Source: Nocardia transvalensis NBRC 15921
GTDB taxonomy: Bacteria > Actinomycetota > Actinomycetes > Mycobacteriales > Mycobacteriaceae
DNA length: 64,000 nucleotides
NCBI RefSeq assembly: GCF_000308875.1
Contig: NZ_BAGL01000128.1
Span: forward strand, 186,001-250,000
Direction of reading: 5' to 3'
Shown here: positions 52,638 through 61,634 of the stretch, piece by piece
Layout: every line of letters begins with the position of its first letter
Position numbering within the stretch: the first letter of the stretch is position 1
The notes under the pieces: generated by a model
What the model saw: the letters and a program-made list of their open reading frames with translations, nothing else
Told to the model about the DNA's origin: nothing
Database searches by the model: none
Translations under genes and position numbers: made by a program

Positions 52638-53693
52638 CTACTTGTCGGAGTGCGGGATGGTGACGTGCCCGCCGATGATCTGCTCGCGCGCCTCCCGCAC
52701 GCGCTGCACCACCTCGGGGTGCCGGAGGACGGCGCAGTCGCCGGCGGCCGCGTCGTCGGTCAGGCTGGTCACCGTCGAACCGTCCTGGGCGAGGCCGAAT
52801 TCGGTGGCCGTCCCGCCCGGCTCGTGCCCTCGCACCCTGGTCAGCAGGTCGAGGATCACCTTGTCGATGCGTTTGACGGCATTGTCGACGATGACCCCGG
52901 GTGCTTGCGGGCACTGGTCGACGTCGACGCCGTAGGCGAGCACGTCGCGGTTCTGCGCGGCGGCCTCGAACACACCGCCGTTGCCGCCGCCGGTCACCGC
53001 GTAGACCTGGTCGGCCCCGGCGTGCACGGCGGTGAGCGCCAGCTCTTTCGATCGGGCCGGATCGCCCACCGCGTTCTCGCCGCCGACGAACAGTTGCGCA
53101 TCGGTCACCTGCGGGTTCACGCTGCGCGCACCGAGTGCGAACGCGTCCGACCACCGATGGAAGAAGGGGGAGTCCTTGGCGGCCACGGTGGCGATGCGGC
53201 CGGACTTCGTGAGCAGGCCCGCCTCCACGCCGAGCAGATAGGACGCTTCGTACTCCTTGAACGTGCCGCACCGCAGGTTCCGCGGCGGCCGGGGCGGGCA
53301 GGAGTCCACGAGGACGAACTGCTGGTCCGGATTGCGTTCGGCCGCTTCGGCCGCCAGGTCGTTGAATTCGTACGTGATCAGCACGATCGCCTCGGGCCGG
53401 CGGGCGATCGCGGCCTCCAGATTCGCCCGCCGGGACTGCTCGTCGGTGCTCTCGTAGGTGCGGGCGGTCGCGCCGAGCGCCGCGGCCGCCTGTTCGGTTC
53501 CGGTCTTACCGAGTTCCAGGAACTGGTTCTGCCCGATCGGCGCGTTCGTGACGTAGATGATCTCCGCGGCGTCACTCCCGGCGGAAACACCTCCGCCGCA
53601 AGCGGTTACGGCGGTCGAGGCGAGCGTCGCGACGATCGCGGCGAGGGTCCGGACCGCGCGCCCGGTGCGGGGGAGAGTGCCGACTGCGGCCAT
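52638..53693 (-). CDS. BMP-family substrate-binding lipoprotein
   Basis: 351 residues from ATG 53693 with GAGG upstream; longer frames upstream lack support. The signal peptide (RTLAAIVATLASTAVTAC) ends in a lipobox-like Cys. The mature part is a periplasmic-binding-like two-lobe protein: IIYVTNAPIGQNQFLELGKT, EYEASYLLGVEAGLLTKSG, FALGARSVNPQVTDAQLFVG, and VYAVTGGGNGGVFEAAAQN. These correspond to the BMP (PF02608) family, whose best-known members bind purine nucleosides. It is the first gene of the importer operon and diverges from the aldo-keto reductase. In this context the ligand may be an organosulfur or related compound; that is an inference. Confidence 0.88.
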   Translation of the reverse strand: MAAVGTLPRTGRAVRTLAAIVATLASTAVTACGGGVSAGSDAAEIIYVTNAPIGQNQFLELGKTGTEQAAAALGATARTYESTDEQSRRANLEAAIARRPEAIVLITYEFNDLAAEAAERNPDQQFVLVDSCPPRPPRNLRCGTFKEYEASYLLGVEAGLLTKSGRIATVAAKDSPFFHRWSDAFALGARSVNPQVTDAQLFVGGENAVGDPARSKELALTAVHAGADQVYAVTGGGNGGVFEAAAQNRDVLAYGVDVDQCPQAPGVIVDNAVKRIDKVILDLLTRVRGHEPGGTATEFGLAQDGSTVTSLTDDAAAGDCAVLRHPEVVQRVREAREQIIGGHVTIPHSDK

Positions 53694-53894
53694 GGATACC
53701 TCGCTGGTCGTCCCGTCCGGCCGGTGGGCGCCCACGCCCGGCCCGTGCCGAATTGCTGGCAAAATTAAGCTCGGACAACGCTTTCGGCGGAAGACATTCG
53801 CTCACGCTGGTCACAACGGTGGGCCGGGCGGGCGGTCGCCCGCACAATGCCCGGGACCGGATTGCCAACCGACGCGAAGGAGATGACGGCGCCG

Positions 53895-54926
53895 ATGTCC
53901 CAGGGACCGATCGAGAGTACGTACGCCGCGGCCGGGGACCGCTACGAGCGGGTGCCGTACCGCCGCAGTGGTCGTTCCGGTCTGGATCTTCCGGCCTTCT
54001 CGTTCGGGTTGTGGCAGAAGTTCGGGACCGACTACCCGTTCGCGACGCAGCGGGAGATCATCCTGCACGCCTTCGATCTGGGCATCACGCATTTCGACAA
54101 CGCCGACCGCTACGGGCCGCCACACCGCGCCGCCCAGCGGAATTTCGGGGCGGTGCTCGGCGGGGACCTCGCCCCCTACCGTGACGAGTTGATCCTGTCC
54201 ACGAAGGCGGGCAACCCGATCGGTGCGAGTCCCTACCTGCGGGGCGGTTCCCGCAAATCGCTGCTCACCTCGCTCGAGCACAGCCTGCGCGATCTCGGCA
54301 CCGACTACGTCGACATCTTCTACCACCACAGCCCGGACCTGGACACGCCGCTGGAGGAGTCGGTCGGCGCCCTGGTCAGCGCGGTGCGGCAGGGCAAGGC
54401 GCTGTATGTCGGCATCTCCAACTATCTGCCCGATCGCGCGCACGCCGCGGCCGAGCTGCTCCGCCGGGAGGGCGTGCCGCTGCTCGTCCACCAGACTCGC
54501 TACTCGATCTACGATCGGAGCCCGGAACGCAACGGGCTGTTCGATCTCGCGCAGCGGGACGGTTTCGGCGCGATCGTGTATTCGCCTCTCGCGCAGGGCC
54601 TGCTGACCGACAAGTACCTGGAGTCGGTGCCGGCGGGCGCCCGCGCGGAGAACAGCGCCTTCCTGTCACCGGACGTGATCGACGAGACCTACCGCCGGCG
54701 CACCACCGAACTCGGCAAGATCGCCGCCTCCCGGGGCCAGTCGCTGGCCCAGCTGGCGCTGCAATGGGCACTCCGGCGGCCGGCGGTCACCTCGGCCCTG
54801 ATCGGCGCGAGTTCCACCGCCCAGCTCGACCACAACATCGCCGCCCTGGACTTCCCGCCGCTCACCGACGAGGAACTCGCCCTCGTCGACGAGCACGGGA
54901 TACACGGCACCGGCCTCGGGCTCTGA
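53895..54926 (+). CDS. Aldo-keto reductase (YghZ/AKR14-like)
   Basis: 343 residues from ATG 53895; an ATG at 53883 abuts the ribosome site AAGGAG and is less likely. The family N-terminus is YRRSGRSGLDLPAFSFGLWQ. Catalytic residues are Asp and Tyr in FDNADRYGPPH, Lys in LSTKAG and His in YHHSPDLDT. The NADPH-binding C-terminus is ALIGASSTAQLDHNIAAL. Such enzymes reduce aldehydes or methylglyoxal with NADPH. It diverges from the BMP lipoprotein and converges with an LLM monooxygenase, so it may remove aldehydes formed by oxidative C-S or C-N cleavage (inference). Confidence 0.9.
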   Translation: MSQGPIESTYAAAGDRYERVPYRRSGRSGLDLPAFSFGLWQKFGTDYPFATQREIILHAFDLGITHFDNADRYGPPHRAAQRNFGAVLGGDLAPYRDELILSTKAGNPIGASPYLRGGSRKSLLTSLEHSLRDLGTDYVDIFYHHSPDLDTPLEESVGALVSAVRQGKALYVGISNYLPDRAHAAAELLRREGVPLLVHQTRYSIYDRSPERNGLFDLAQRDGFGAIVYSPLAQGLLTDKYLESVPAGARAENSAFLSPDVIDETYRRRTTELGKIAASRGQSLAQLALQWALRRPAVTSALIGASSTAQLDHNIAALDFPPLTDEELALVDEHGIHGTGLGL

Positions 54927-54940
54927 AGGTGTCGTCCGGC

Positions 54941-56281
54941 TCAGGCTCCGAGCGGGGCTGCGGCCGGGCCGAACCGGCTCTCCACCGGGCCGAGTCCGTA
55001 GTGCCCGCGCAGGGTGGTGGCGGTGTACTCGGTGCGGAACAGGTTGCGCTCCTGCAGGATCGGCACCACGCGGTCGACGAAATCGGTGAGACCACCCGGC
55101 AGGTAGGGCGGCATGATGTTGAATCCGTCGGCGGCGCCGGATTCGAACCAGATCTGAAGTTCGTCGGCGATCTGCTCGGGCGTGCCCGCGAACGTCCGGT
55201 GCCCGCGCCCGCCGCCGAGTTTGCCGATGAGCTGGCGCACGGTGAGACGCTCGCGTTCGGCGAGCTCCTTCACCAGGGTGAACCGGCTCTTACCGCCCTC
55301 GATGGCGCTCTCCGGCGGCAGCGGCGGCAACGGCGCGTCGAGCGCGTACTCGGTGAGATCGACACCCAGTTGCGACGACAGCTGGCGCAGCGCGTAATCC
55401 GGGGAGATGAGGTCGGTGAACTCCTGCTCGAGCGCGACCGCCGCCGCGGTGGTGTCGGCGATGAAGGGCACGAGCCCGGGGAGCACCAGCAGGTCGTCCG
55501 CCGAGCGCCCGTACTTCGGCAGCCGCGATTTCAGATCGTGAGCGAACCGCCGCCCCTCCTCGAGCGTGCGCTGCGCGGTGAACACCGCCTCGGCGTAGCG
55601 GGCGGCGAATTCCTTTCCGCTCTCCGACGATCCGGCCTGCACCAGCAGCGGCCGGCCCTGCGGGCTGCGCGGCGAATTCAGCGGGCCGCGCACCCGGAAC
55701 CGTTCCCCGGCATGGTCGATGGTGTGCACCTTGTCCGGGTCGGCGAAGACTCCGGTCGCGGGATCGAGCACGATCGCCGACGGCTCCCAGCTGTCCCACA
55801 GCCGCAGCGTGACGTCGACGAATTCCTGTGCCCGTTCGTAGCGGCGGGCGTGGTCGGGAATGGCGTCGTAGCCGAAGTTGAAGGCCTCCTCCTCGTTACC
55901 GGAGGTGACGATGTTCCAGCCCGCGCGGCCGCCGCTGATGTGATCCAGCGAGGTGAACTTGCGCGCCAGATTGAACGGTTCGTTGTAGCTGGTGGACGCG
56001 GTGGCGATCAGCCCGACATGCGTTGTGGCCGTGGCGATGGCGCTGAGCAGCGTGATCGGTTCGAACACCGCCAGGGCGTTTCGCTGGATCCGCGGCCCGA
56101 TCGCCAATCCGTCGGCGAAGAACACCGAATCGAGCTTGCCGCGCTCGGCGATTCGCCCCAGCTCCTGGAAATGCCGGACGTCGAGCACCCGGTGCTGTTC
56201 GGTGCGCGGATGCCGCCACGCCGCCTCGTGGTGTCCCACACCCATGAGGAACGCGTTGAGATGAAATGTCTTACGAGACAT
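54941..56281 (-). CDS. FMNH2-dependent monooxygenase, NtaA/SnaA/DszA-type LLM flavin oxidoreductase
   Basis: 446 residues with AAGGAA before ATG 56281. Diagnostic blocks are FHLNAFLMGVGHHEAAWRHP, RGKLDSVFFADGL, SLDHISGGRAGWNIVTSGN (NtaA/DszA signature) and PLLVQAGSSESGKEFAARYA. The family uses reduced FMN from a separate reductase to oxidise nitrilotriacetate, sulfones or dimethyl sulfide. Surrounding genes (Apr-like flavoprotein, ferredoxin, CBS, second LLM) favour an organosulfur substrate. It diverges from the flavoprotein gene over 226 bp that include a perfect CGGTGCACCG palindrome at 56380-56389. Confidence 0.9.
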   Translation of the reverse strand: MSRKTFHLNAFLMGVGHHEAAWRHPRTEQHRVLDVRHFQELGRIAERGKLDSVFFADGLAIGPRIQRNALAVFEPITLLSAIATATTHVGLIATASTSYNEPFNLARKFTSLDHISGGRAGWNIVTSGNEEEAFNFGYDAIPDHARRYERAQEFVDVTLRLWDSWEPSAIVLDPATGVFADPDKVHTIDHAGERFRVRGPLNSPRSPQGRPLLVQAGSSESGKEFAARYAEAVFTAQRTLEEGRRFAHDLKSRLPKYGRSADDLLVLPGLVPFIADTTAAAVALEQEFTDLISPDYALRQLSSQLGVDLTEYALDAPLPPLPPESAIEGGKSRFTLVKELAERERLTVRQLIGKLGGGRGHRTFAGTPEQIADELQIWFESGAADGFNIMPPYLPGGLTDFVDRVVPILQERNLFRTEYTATTLRGHYGLGPVESRFGPAAAPLGA

Positions 56282-56507
56282 CGGGGATTCCTTCCGGACG
56301 ATCGTCGTCGATCGGAATGGTGCTGTCGTCTCGGCCGGTGCGGCAACAGTCTTTTCACAGCGTGGAAATAGCCGGAATTCGGTGCACCGTCAAGAAATCG
56401 TTCGATGATCGTGTAGGTAATCTTGCCGATCGCAATCGGTGGAAATCCGGATCGTTCTCCGTACCGTGACCGCAGTATCTTCGCGGCGAGGAATCGGGAC
56501 GGTCACC

Positions 56508-58112
56508 ATGACGACGACGAACGACACGTGGCAGACGGCGACCGATGTGCTGGTGATCGGTGGCGGCCCGGCCGCCTGCTGGGCGGCGATCCACGCCCGG
56601 GCGGCGGGCGCCGAGGTGATCCTGGTCGACAAGGGCTACTGCGGGACCAGCGGCGCGACGGCGCCGGCGGGCACCGGAGTCTGGTACGTCGCCCCCGATC
56701 CGGCCGCCCGCGCACGGGCGAAGGCGGGCCGGGAGGCGTTGGGCGGGTATCTGGCCGACCACGACTGGATGGACCGGGTCCTCGAGCAGACCTACGTGAA
56801 TATGCATCGCCTGGCGACCGAGGGACGATATCCGTTCCCGGTCGACCCCGATACCGGGCAGCAGATCCGCACCGGTGTGCAGGGACCGGAGTACATGCGC
56901 CGCATGCGTGCGTGGGTGCGCCGGTCGGGCGTGCGGATCCTCGATCACTCGCCCGCGCTGGAGTTGCTGGTCGACGCCGAGGGCGTGGTCCGCGGCGCGG
57001 CCGGTTATCAGCGCCGGGACGATCGCGACTACCGGATCGCCGCGGGTGCGGTCGTACTCGCCAGCGGCGGCTGCGCCTTCCTGTCGCGGGCGCTGGGCAC
57101 CAATGTCGACACCGGCGACGGCGCCCTGATGGCCGCCGAGGTGGGCGCGAACTTCTCGGGCATGGAATTCTCCAACGCGTACGCGATCGTGCCGAAGGGC
57201 GCCACCGTGACCAAGACCGCCTACTACGGGTACGCCACCTTCTTCCACGAGGACGGCCGGGTGCTGGAGGGCGCGGGGTCGACGAAGGGACGCTCGGTCA
57301 TCGCGCGAACCCTGCTGTCGGAGAAGGTGTTCGCCCAGCTGGACCGCGCCGATGCCGCCGTGCGGGCGCAGATGCGGCTGGGGCAGCCGAACTTCTTCCT
57401 CCCGTTCGACCGCCGCGGCATCGACCCGTTCACCGACCGGTTCGAGGTCGACCTGCTGGCCGAGGGCACCGTGCGCGGGACCGGCGGCATCGACGTCGTG
57501 GACGACGACTGCGCCACCACGGTTCCCGGCCTCTACGCCGCGGGCGACGCGGCGACCCGGGAGCGCATCTGCGGCGGGTTCACCGGTGGGGGCAGCCACA
57601 ATTCGGCGTGGGCCATGTCGTCGGGGACCTGGGCGGGTGGCGGCGCCGCCCGGTTCGCCCTGCGGTCCGGCCGTCCCGCGCCCCTCGGCCTGCGCGGCGC
57701 GGGGCGCGCCGGACTGCGCCCGGCCGCCGCGGCATCGGTACCCGCCGCCGACGTGCTGGCGGCCGCGCGGAGTGAACTGATTCCGTTCGAGAAGAACTAT
57801 CTGCGTCACGGCGACCGGATCCGGCCGGCGCTCGCCGCGCTGGATACGGTGTGGCGCGAGGCGACCGCGGGTCTGCGCGGTGTGACCGGTGACGAACGGG
57901 TGCGCGCGCGGCAGGCGGCGGCGATCACCGCGGTCGGGCGTCTCATGTACCGATCCGCGTTGCGGCGCACCGAAACTCGCGGGATGAACAAGCGGGCCGA
58001 CTATCCCGGCCTGGACCCGGCGCAGCATCACCACATCCTGTCCGGCGGTCTCGACGACGTGTGGACGGCGACCGCTCCCGTGACGGGCAGCGGCCTGGCG
58101 GTGGCGTCGTGA
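56508..58112 (+). CDS. FAD-dependent oxidoreductase, AprA/fumarate-reductase-like
   Basis: 534 residues from ATG 56508. The FAD motif is DVLVIGGGPAACWAAIHARA, followed by VDKGYCGTSGATAPAG, AVVLASGGCAF and the C-terminal GLYAAGDAATRERICGGFTG. This resembles the flavoprotein subunits of fumarate reductase and adenylylsulfate reductase. Instead of an integral iron-sulfur subunit, the next gene, overlapping by GTGA, encodes a two-cluster ferredoxin that would be its electron partner. Paired AprAB-like proteins accompany sulfonate- and sulfide-utilisation genes in some actinobacteria. The exact reaction is unknown; reduction or oxidation of a sulfur intermediate is inferred. Confidence 0.85.
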   Translation: MTTTNDTWQTATDVLVIGGGPAACWAAIHARAAGAEVILVDKGYCGTSGATAPAGTGVWYVAPDPAARARAKAGREALGGYLADHDWMDRVLEQTYVNMHRLATEGRYPFPVDPDTGQQIRTGVQGPEYMRRMRAWVRRSGVRILDHSPALELLVDAEGVVRGAAGYQRRDDRDYRIAAGAVVLASGGCAFLSRALGTNVDTGDGALMAAEVGANFSGMEFSNAYAIVPKGATVTKTAYYGYATFFHEDGRVLEGAGSTKGRSVIARTLLSEKVFAQLDRADAAVRAQMRLGQPNFFLPFDRRGIDPFTDRFEVDLLAEGTVRGTGGIDVVDDDCATTVPGLYAAGDAATRERICGGFTGGGSHNSAWAMSSGTWAGGGAARFALRSGRPAPLGLRGAGRAGLRPAAAASVPAADVLAAARSELIPFEKNYLRHGDRIRPALAALDTVWREATAGLRGVTGDERVRARQAAAITAVGRLMYRSALRRTETRGMNKRADYPGLDPAQHHHILSGGLDDVWTATAPVTGSGLAVAS

Positions 58113-58453
58113 TCGAGATCCTGCGCGCCGCCGACTGCATCGCCTGCGACAAGTGCGTCGACGTGTGCCCCACCGACGTCTTCGACCGCGCCCCCGGCGG
58201 CATCCCGGTCATCGCACGGCAATCCGATTGCCAGACCTGCTTCATGTGCGAGGCCTACTGTCCCGTGGACGCGCTGTACGTCGCCCCGGACGCGACCCCG
58301 CTACCGGACCCGGCCGCCGTTCCGGAGGAACACATCGGCCGCTATCGCGAGAAACTCGGCTGGGGCCGCGGCCGCACACCGGGCAGCCTGACCGCCCTCG
58401 GCCCGCCGCTGCCGCACGGCTCGCCCCCGCCCCGTCTGACCGAAGGACGGTAA
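58109..58453 (+). CDS. Two-[4Fe-4S] ferredoxin, AprB-like
   Basis: 114 residues from a GTG that overlaps the flavoprotein stop. Two cysteine clusters, CIACDKCVDVCP and CQTCFMCEAYCP, bind two [4Fe-4S] centres. The following 60 residues (ALYVAPDATPLPDP, GRYREKLGWGRG, Pro-rich tail) form a C-terminal extension like that of AprB-type subunits. It is predicted to carry electrons to or from the flavoprotein encoded just upstream. Confidence 0.9.
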   Translation: MIEILRAADCIACDKCVDVCPTDVFDRAPGGIPVIARQSDCQTCFMCEAYCPVDALYVAPDATPLPDPAAVPEEHIGRYREKLGWGRGRTPGSLTALGPPLPHGSPPPRLTEGR

Positions 58454-58562
58454 TCGGATCGGTGTGACCGCAACCCTGTTGCCGCACAGCAGGTCCTGCG
58501 AACCTGGCAGAAACGGGCGCCGGGATCCTGGCACTGCGGGAAGAAGGCGGAAGGACTGTCGC

Positions 58563-59972
58563 ATGACCGTCGGGCTGTCGGGGGCCGGAGTCTTCGATTC
58601 GGTCGCCGAGGCGATCGGCAACACGCCGCTGGTGCGGTTGAACCGGGTGACCGACGGGACCGCCGCGGCCGTCTACGTGAAGCTGGAGTACGTCAATCCG
58701 CTGGGGAGCGTGAAGGATCGGGCGGCGCGCACGATGATCGAAGCCGCCGAGGCGGCCGGTGAGCTGGGTCCCGGCGGCACCGTGGTCGAAGCCACCTCCG
58801 GCAACACCGGCATCGCGCTGGCGGCGCTGGCGGTCGCGCGCGGCTATCGCACCGTCGTGGTGGTGCCGGACAAGTCGAGCGCGGAGAAGGTCGCCCTGCT
58901 GCGCGCCTACGGCGTCGAGGTACACGTGACGCCCGGCGGACGGCCCGCGGAACACCCGGAGTACCCGCGGAACGTGGCCGCGCGGCTGGCCGGGGAGATC
59001 CCGGGCGCGTGGTTCGCCGGTCAATACGACAACCCCGCGAATCCGGACGCGCACCGGCGGACGACGGGCCCGGAGGTGTGGGCGCAGACCGGCGGCCGGG
59101 TCACGCATTTCGTGGCGGGTATCGGCACCGGCGGAACCATCACGGGCGCCGGCGAATTCCTGAAGCGGGCGTCCGGCGGAGCGGTGCGGATCGTCGGCGC
59201 CGACCCGGAGAATTCGGTGTACGGCGGCGGCGACGGGCGGGCCTGGTACGTCGAATCCGTGGGGCACTATCTGCATCCGGAGACCGGTGAGGATCGCTGG
59301 CCGCTGTCCTACGACCCCGCGGTGGTGGATCGGATCGAACGGATTCCCGATGTGGAGGCCCTGGTGCTGCTGCGCAGGCTGGCGCGGGAGGAGGGACTGC
59401 TGCTCGGCGGGTCGTCGGGCACCGCGATCGCCGCGGCGCTGCGGGTGGCGCGCTCGCTGGGCCCGCGCGATGTCGTGGTCGTCCTCGCGCCGGACTCCGG
59501 CCGGTCGTACCTGTCGAAATACTTCGACGACGAGTGGCTGGGGCGCCTGGGCTTCCCGTTGTCCCGCGCCGCCGACGGTCCGACCGTCGGGGAGCTGGTC
59601 ATCGTGCCGGTCGGCGGCGGGGCGCGGGCGGTGCCGTCCCGCGCGACCGTCGGTCAGGCCCGGCTGCTGCTGGGTGTGTCGCCCGCATTGCCGGTCCGGT
59701 TGCAGCGCAACGGGTCCGGTGCGCCCCCGGTCGCCGAGATCCTCGGTTCGGTCACGGCCGCTACGCTCGCGGGCGCCCCCGCCACCGACCCCGTGACCGC
59801 CCACCTGGGCCCGCCCCTTCCGGTCGTGGGTACCACGCAGCCCCTCGACGCGGCGGCCGAGCGAATCTCCGGCCACGCGGGCCCGGTACTGGTGGCGCAC
59901 GAGGGATGCGCGGTCGCGCTGATCGATGCCACCGATGTCGCCGCGGCCCGGAAAGCCGTTGCGGCGCGGTAG
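58563..59972 (+). CDS. Cystathionine beta-synthase-like PLP enzyme
   Basis: 469 residues from ATG 58563. The fold-type II PLP core is intact: IGNTPLVRLNRV, PLP Lys in NPLGSVKDRAA, the substrate loop VEATSGNTGIALAAL, and GIGTGGTITGAGEFLK. The C-terminal 120 residues are a divergent pair of CBS-like segments (VGQARLLLGVSPALPV, VLVAHEGCAVALID). The enzyme class condenses serine or O-acetylserine with a thiol or sulfide, making cysteine or cystathionine. It follows the AprAB-like pair by 109 bp, so it probably fixes sulfide released by that pathway; cysteine synthase activity is equally possible. Confidence 0.88.
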   Translation: MTVGLSGAGVFDSVAEAIGNTPLVRLNRVTDGTAAAVYVKLEYVNPLGSVKDRAARTMIEAAEAAGELGPGGTVVEATSGNTGIALAALAVARGYRTVVVVPDKSSAEKVALLRAYGVEVHVTPGGRPAEHPEYPRNVAARLAGEIPGAWFAGQYDNPANPDAHRRTTGPEVWAQTGGRVTHFVAGIGTGGTITGAGEFLKRASGGAVRIVGADPENSVYGGGDGRAWYVESVGHYLHPETGEDRWPLSYDPAVVDRIERIPDVEALVLLRRLAREEGLLLGGSSGTAIAAALRVARSLGPRDVVVVLAPDSGRSYLSKYFDDEWLGRLGFPLSRAADGPTVGELVIVPVGGGARAVPSRATVGQARLLLGVSPALPVRLQRNGSGAPPVAEILGSVTAATLAGAPATDPVTAHLGPPLPVVGTTQPLDAAAERISGHAGPVLVAHEGCAVALIDATDVAAARKAVAAR

Positions 59973-59982
59973 CGGCCCGATA

Positions 59983-60477
59983 TCAGGTCCCGGCCTCGAG
60001 GCGGCGGAGATTGTCGCGGATCTTGGTCGACAGCGCGATCAGGGTGTCGACCTCCTCGGGAGCGAGGGCATCGAGCAGGGCTTCCCGGATGTGCCGGGCG
60101 CGGTGCGTCTGTGCTCGCCGGAAGCAGGCCAGGCCCTCCGCGGTGAGGACGACGACGGTCCCGCGACCGTCCTCGGGGGACGGATTCTGTTCCAGGAGAC
60201 CGCGTCCGGCCATGCGCCCGGCGTGCTGATGAAGGCGGCTCTTGCTGAAACTGATGCGTCCGGCGAGTTCGAAGGCGCGCAGCGAATGGCCCGGTGTGTT
60301 GCCGAGGGCGTCGAGCACCTGCCAGTCGGCCTCCGAGAGGCCGGTGTCGTCGCGCAGGCGGCGGCCGAGCCACTGCCACAGTTCGCCTTCCATCGGGAAG
60401 AACGACGTCCACAGCGCCCACTCCCGCGGCGAGGCGAGTGGCGCCCGATCGTCCGGGCCGTCCGGTCGCCTGGTCAT
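59983..60477 (-). CDS. MarR family transcriptional regulator
   Basis: 164 residues. The winged helix is visible as LSEADWQVLDALGNTPGHSL, RISFSKSRLHQHAGRMAGRG (recognition helix) and the wing NPSPEDGRGTVVVLTAEG. The start overlaps the second LLM gene by ATGA, so both are co-transcribed from a promoter near 61590, where an AT-rich dyad lies. MarR proteins usually repress their own operon until a small ligand binds; here the ligand may be the LLM substrate. It converges with the CBS-like gene. Confidence 0.88.
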   Translation of the reverse strand: MTRRPDGPDDRAPLASPREWALWTSFFPMEGELWQWLGRRLRDDTGLSEADWQVLDALGNTPGHSLRAFELAGRISFSKSRLHQHAGRMAGRGLLEQNPSPEDGRGTVVVLTAEGLACFRRAQTHRARHIREALLDALAPEEVDTLIALSTKIRDNLRRLEAGT

Positions 60478-61565
60478 GCGGTGATCGGCAGACCGCGGTC
60501 GCCGGGCCGCGGGTCCCAGAGCGTGGTGGGAACCTCGGCGCGCAGGACCGGCGCGACCTCGCCGAAGAACCGCTCCAGGTAGCCCTTGGTCGTGGCGAGA
60601 TCGGTGGTGTAGGTGGAGAAGAACCCCTCGACCCCGATCCCGAAAACCTGATTGCCGAACCGCGCCTGCGTGCGCAGCAGCTTCTCGATGATCTGGTCGG
60701 CGGTGCCGACGAGCGCCGAACCGTTCTCGACGAAATCCTCGAGCGAGTCGAACGGGAACCTGCTCCGGTCGGGAAAGTGTTCGCGCACAGACGCTTCGAA
60801 GAGGGGGCGCGCAACGGCCAGGGCATCCTGCGACCGGTCGGTGATGATCGGGGAGTGGACGCCGACGGCGACGAGCGCCGCGTCCGCGTCGTGCCCGTGG
60901 TGCGCCAGGCGTTCGCGGTAGTGCCGGACCAGATCGACGTAGGCGTCGGTGCGGTCCAGCCCGTTCGCCGAATAGAGCGGATCGCCCCAGCGGGCGGCAA
61001 GTTCCGTGGAGCGGCGGCTGGTGGCCGAGCCGTGCCACACTCTGGGCGCCGGCTGCTGGAGGGGGCGCGGCTCGATGGTCGCGCCGGACAGCGGCGGCCG
61101 GAACCGCCCCTGCCAGCTGACCCCGTCTTCGCGCCACAGCCGCCGCACCAGCTCGTAGGATTCCTCCAGGCGATCCCACAGTTCGGATTCCGGCACCTGG
61201 AAGACGGTGGGCGCGACGCGGTCACCGCCTTTGCCGATGATCAGATCGAGGCGCCCGTCGCTGAGATTGTCCAGCGTCGCGTAGTCCTCCGCCGCGCGCA
61301 CGGGATCGGTCAGCGACAATACCGCGACCGTGGTCACCAGCCGGATCCGGCGGGTCCGCGCGGCGATGTGAGCCAGGATGACCGCCGGCGAGGACGACAG
61401 CAGGGCCGGGTTGTGCCGCTCGCCGACACCGAACGCGTCGTAGCCGACGCCCTCGGCCCAGAGCGCCAGATCCACGAGTTCCCGGAACCGTTCGCGCCTG
61501 CTCAGGGCCTCGCGAGCCAGTCCGGTGCTGTGCTTGGGAACCAAGGTGCTCGCAAGGAATTTCAT
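60474..61565 (-). CDS. LLM-class flavin-dependent oxidoreductase
   Basis: 363 residues with bacterial-luciferase-like fold landmarks: DLALWAEGVGYDAFGVGERH, VTTVAVLSLTDPVRAAEDYA, TLDNLSDGRLDLIIGKGG and VWHGSATSRRSTELAARWGD. It belongs to the LLM superfamily that uses FMN or F420. It is the first gene of a two-gene operon with MarR. In the neighbourhood it may be a second oxygenase acting on a related compound. The start is ATG 61565. Confidence 0.88.
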   Translation of the reverse strand: MKFLASTLVPKHSTGLAREALSRRERFRELVDLALWAEGVGYDAFGVGERHNPALLSSSPAVILAHIAARTRRIRLVTTVAVLSLTDPVRAAEDYATLDNLSDGRLDLIIGKGGDRVAPTVFQVPESELWDRLEESYELVRRLWREDGVSWQGRFRPPLSGATIEPRPLQQPAPRVWHGSATSRRSTELAARWGDPLYSANGLDRTDAYVDLVRHYRERLAHHGHDADAALVAVGVHSPIITDRSQDALAVARPLFEASVREHFPDRSRFPFDSLEDFVENGSALVGTADQIIEKLLRTQARFGNQVFGIGVEGFFSTYTTDLATTKGYLERFFGEVAPVLRAEVPTTLWDPRPGDRGLPITA

Positions 61566-61594
61566 CGCTGTCTCACTCGCCCGCGCAGGATCTG

Positions 61595-61608
61595 GTAAAC
61601 ATATTTAC
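61595..61608. promoter_or_regulatory. AT-rich dyad upstream of the LLM-MarR operon
   Basis: GTAAA and TTTAC, separated by CATA, form a short dyad 30 bp before the LLM start, within unusually AT-rich sequence. It is a plausible MarR operator or -10 region. Inferred from position. Confidence 0.45.
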
Positions 61609-61634
61609 TACGTTAGAAGCCGCCGGACCGCCCG

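Noticed and set aside
51078..53768. Plus-strand frame of about 900 codons opposite the ABC transporter genes
   Set aside because: Asp/Gly/Arg-rich low-complexity mirror of the ATPase and lipoprotein genes, which carry clear Walker and lipobox motifs on the minus strand.
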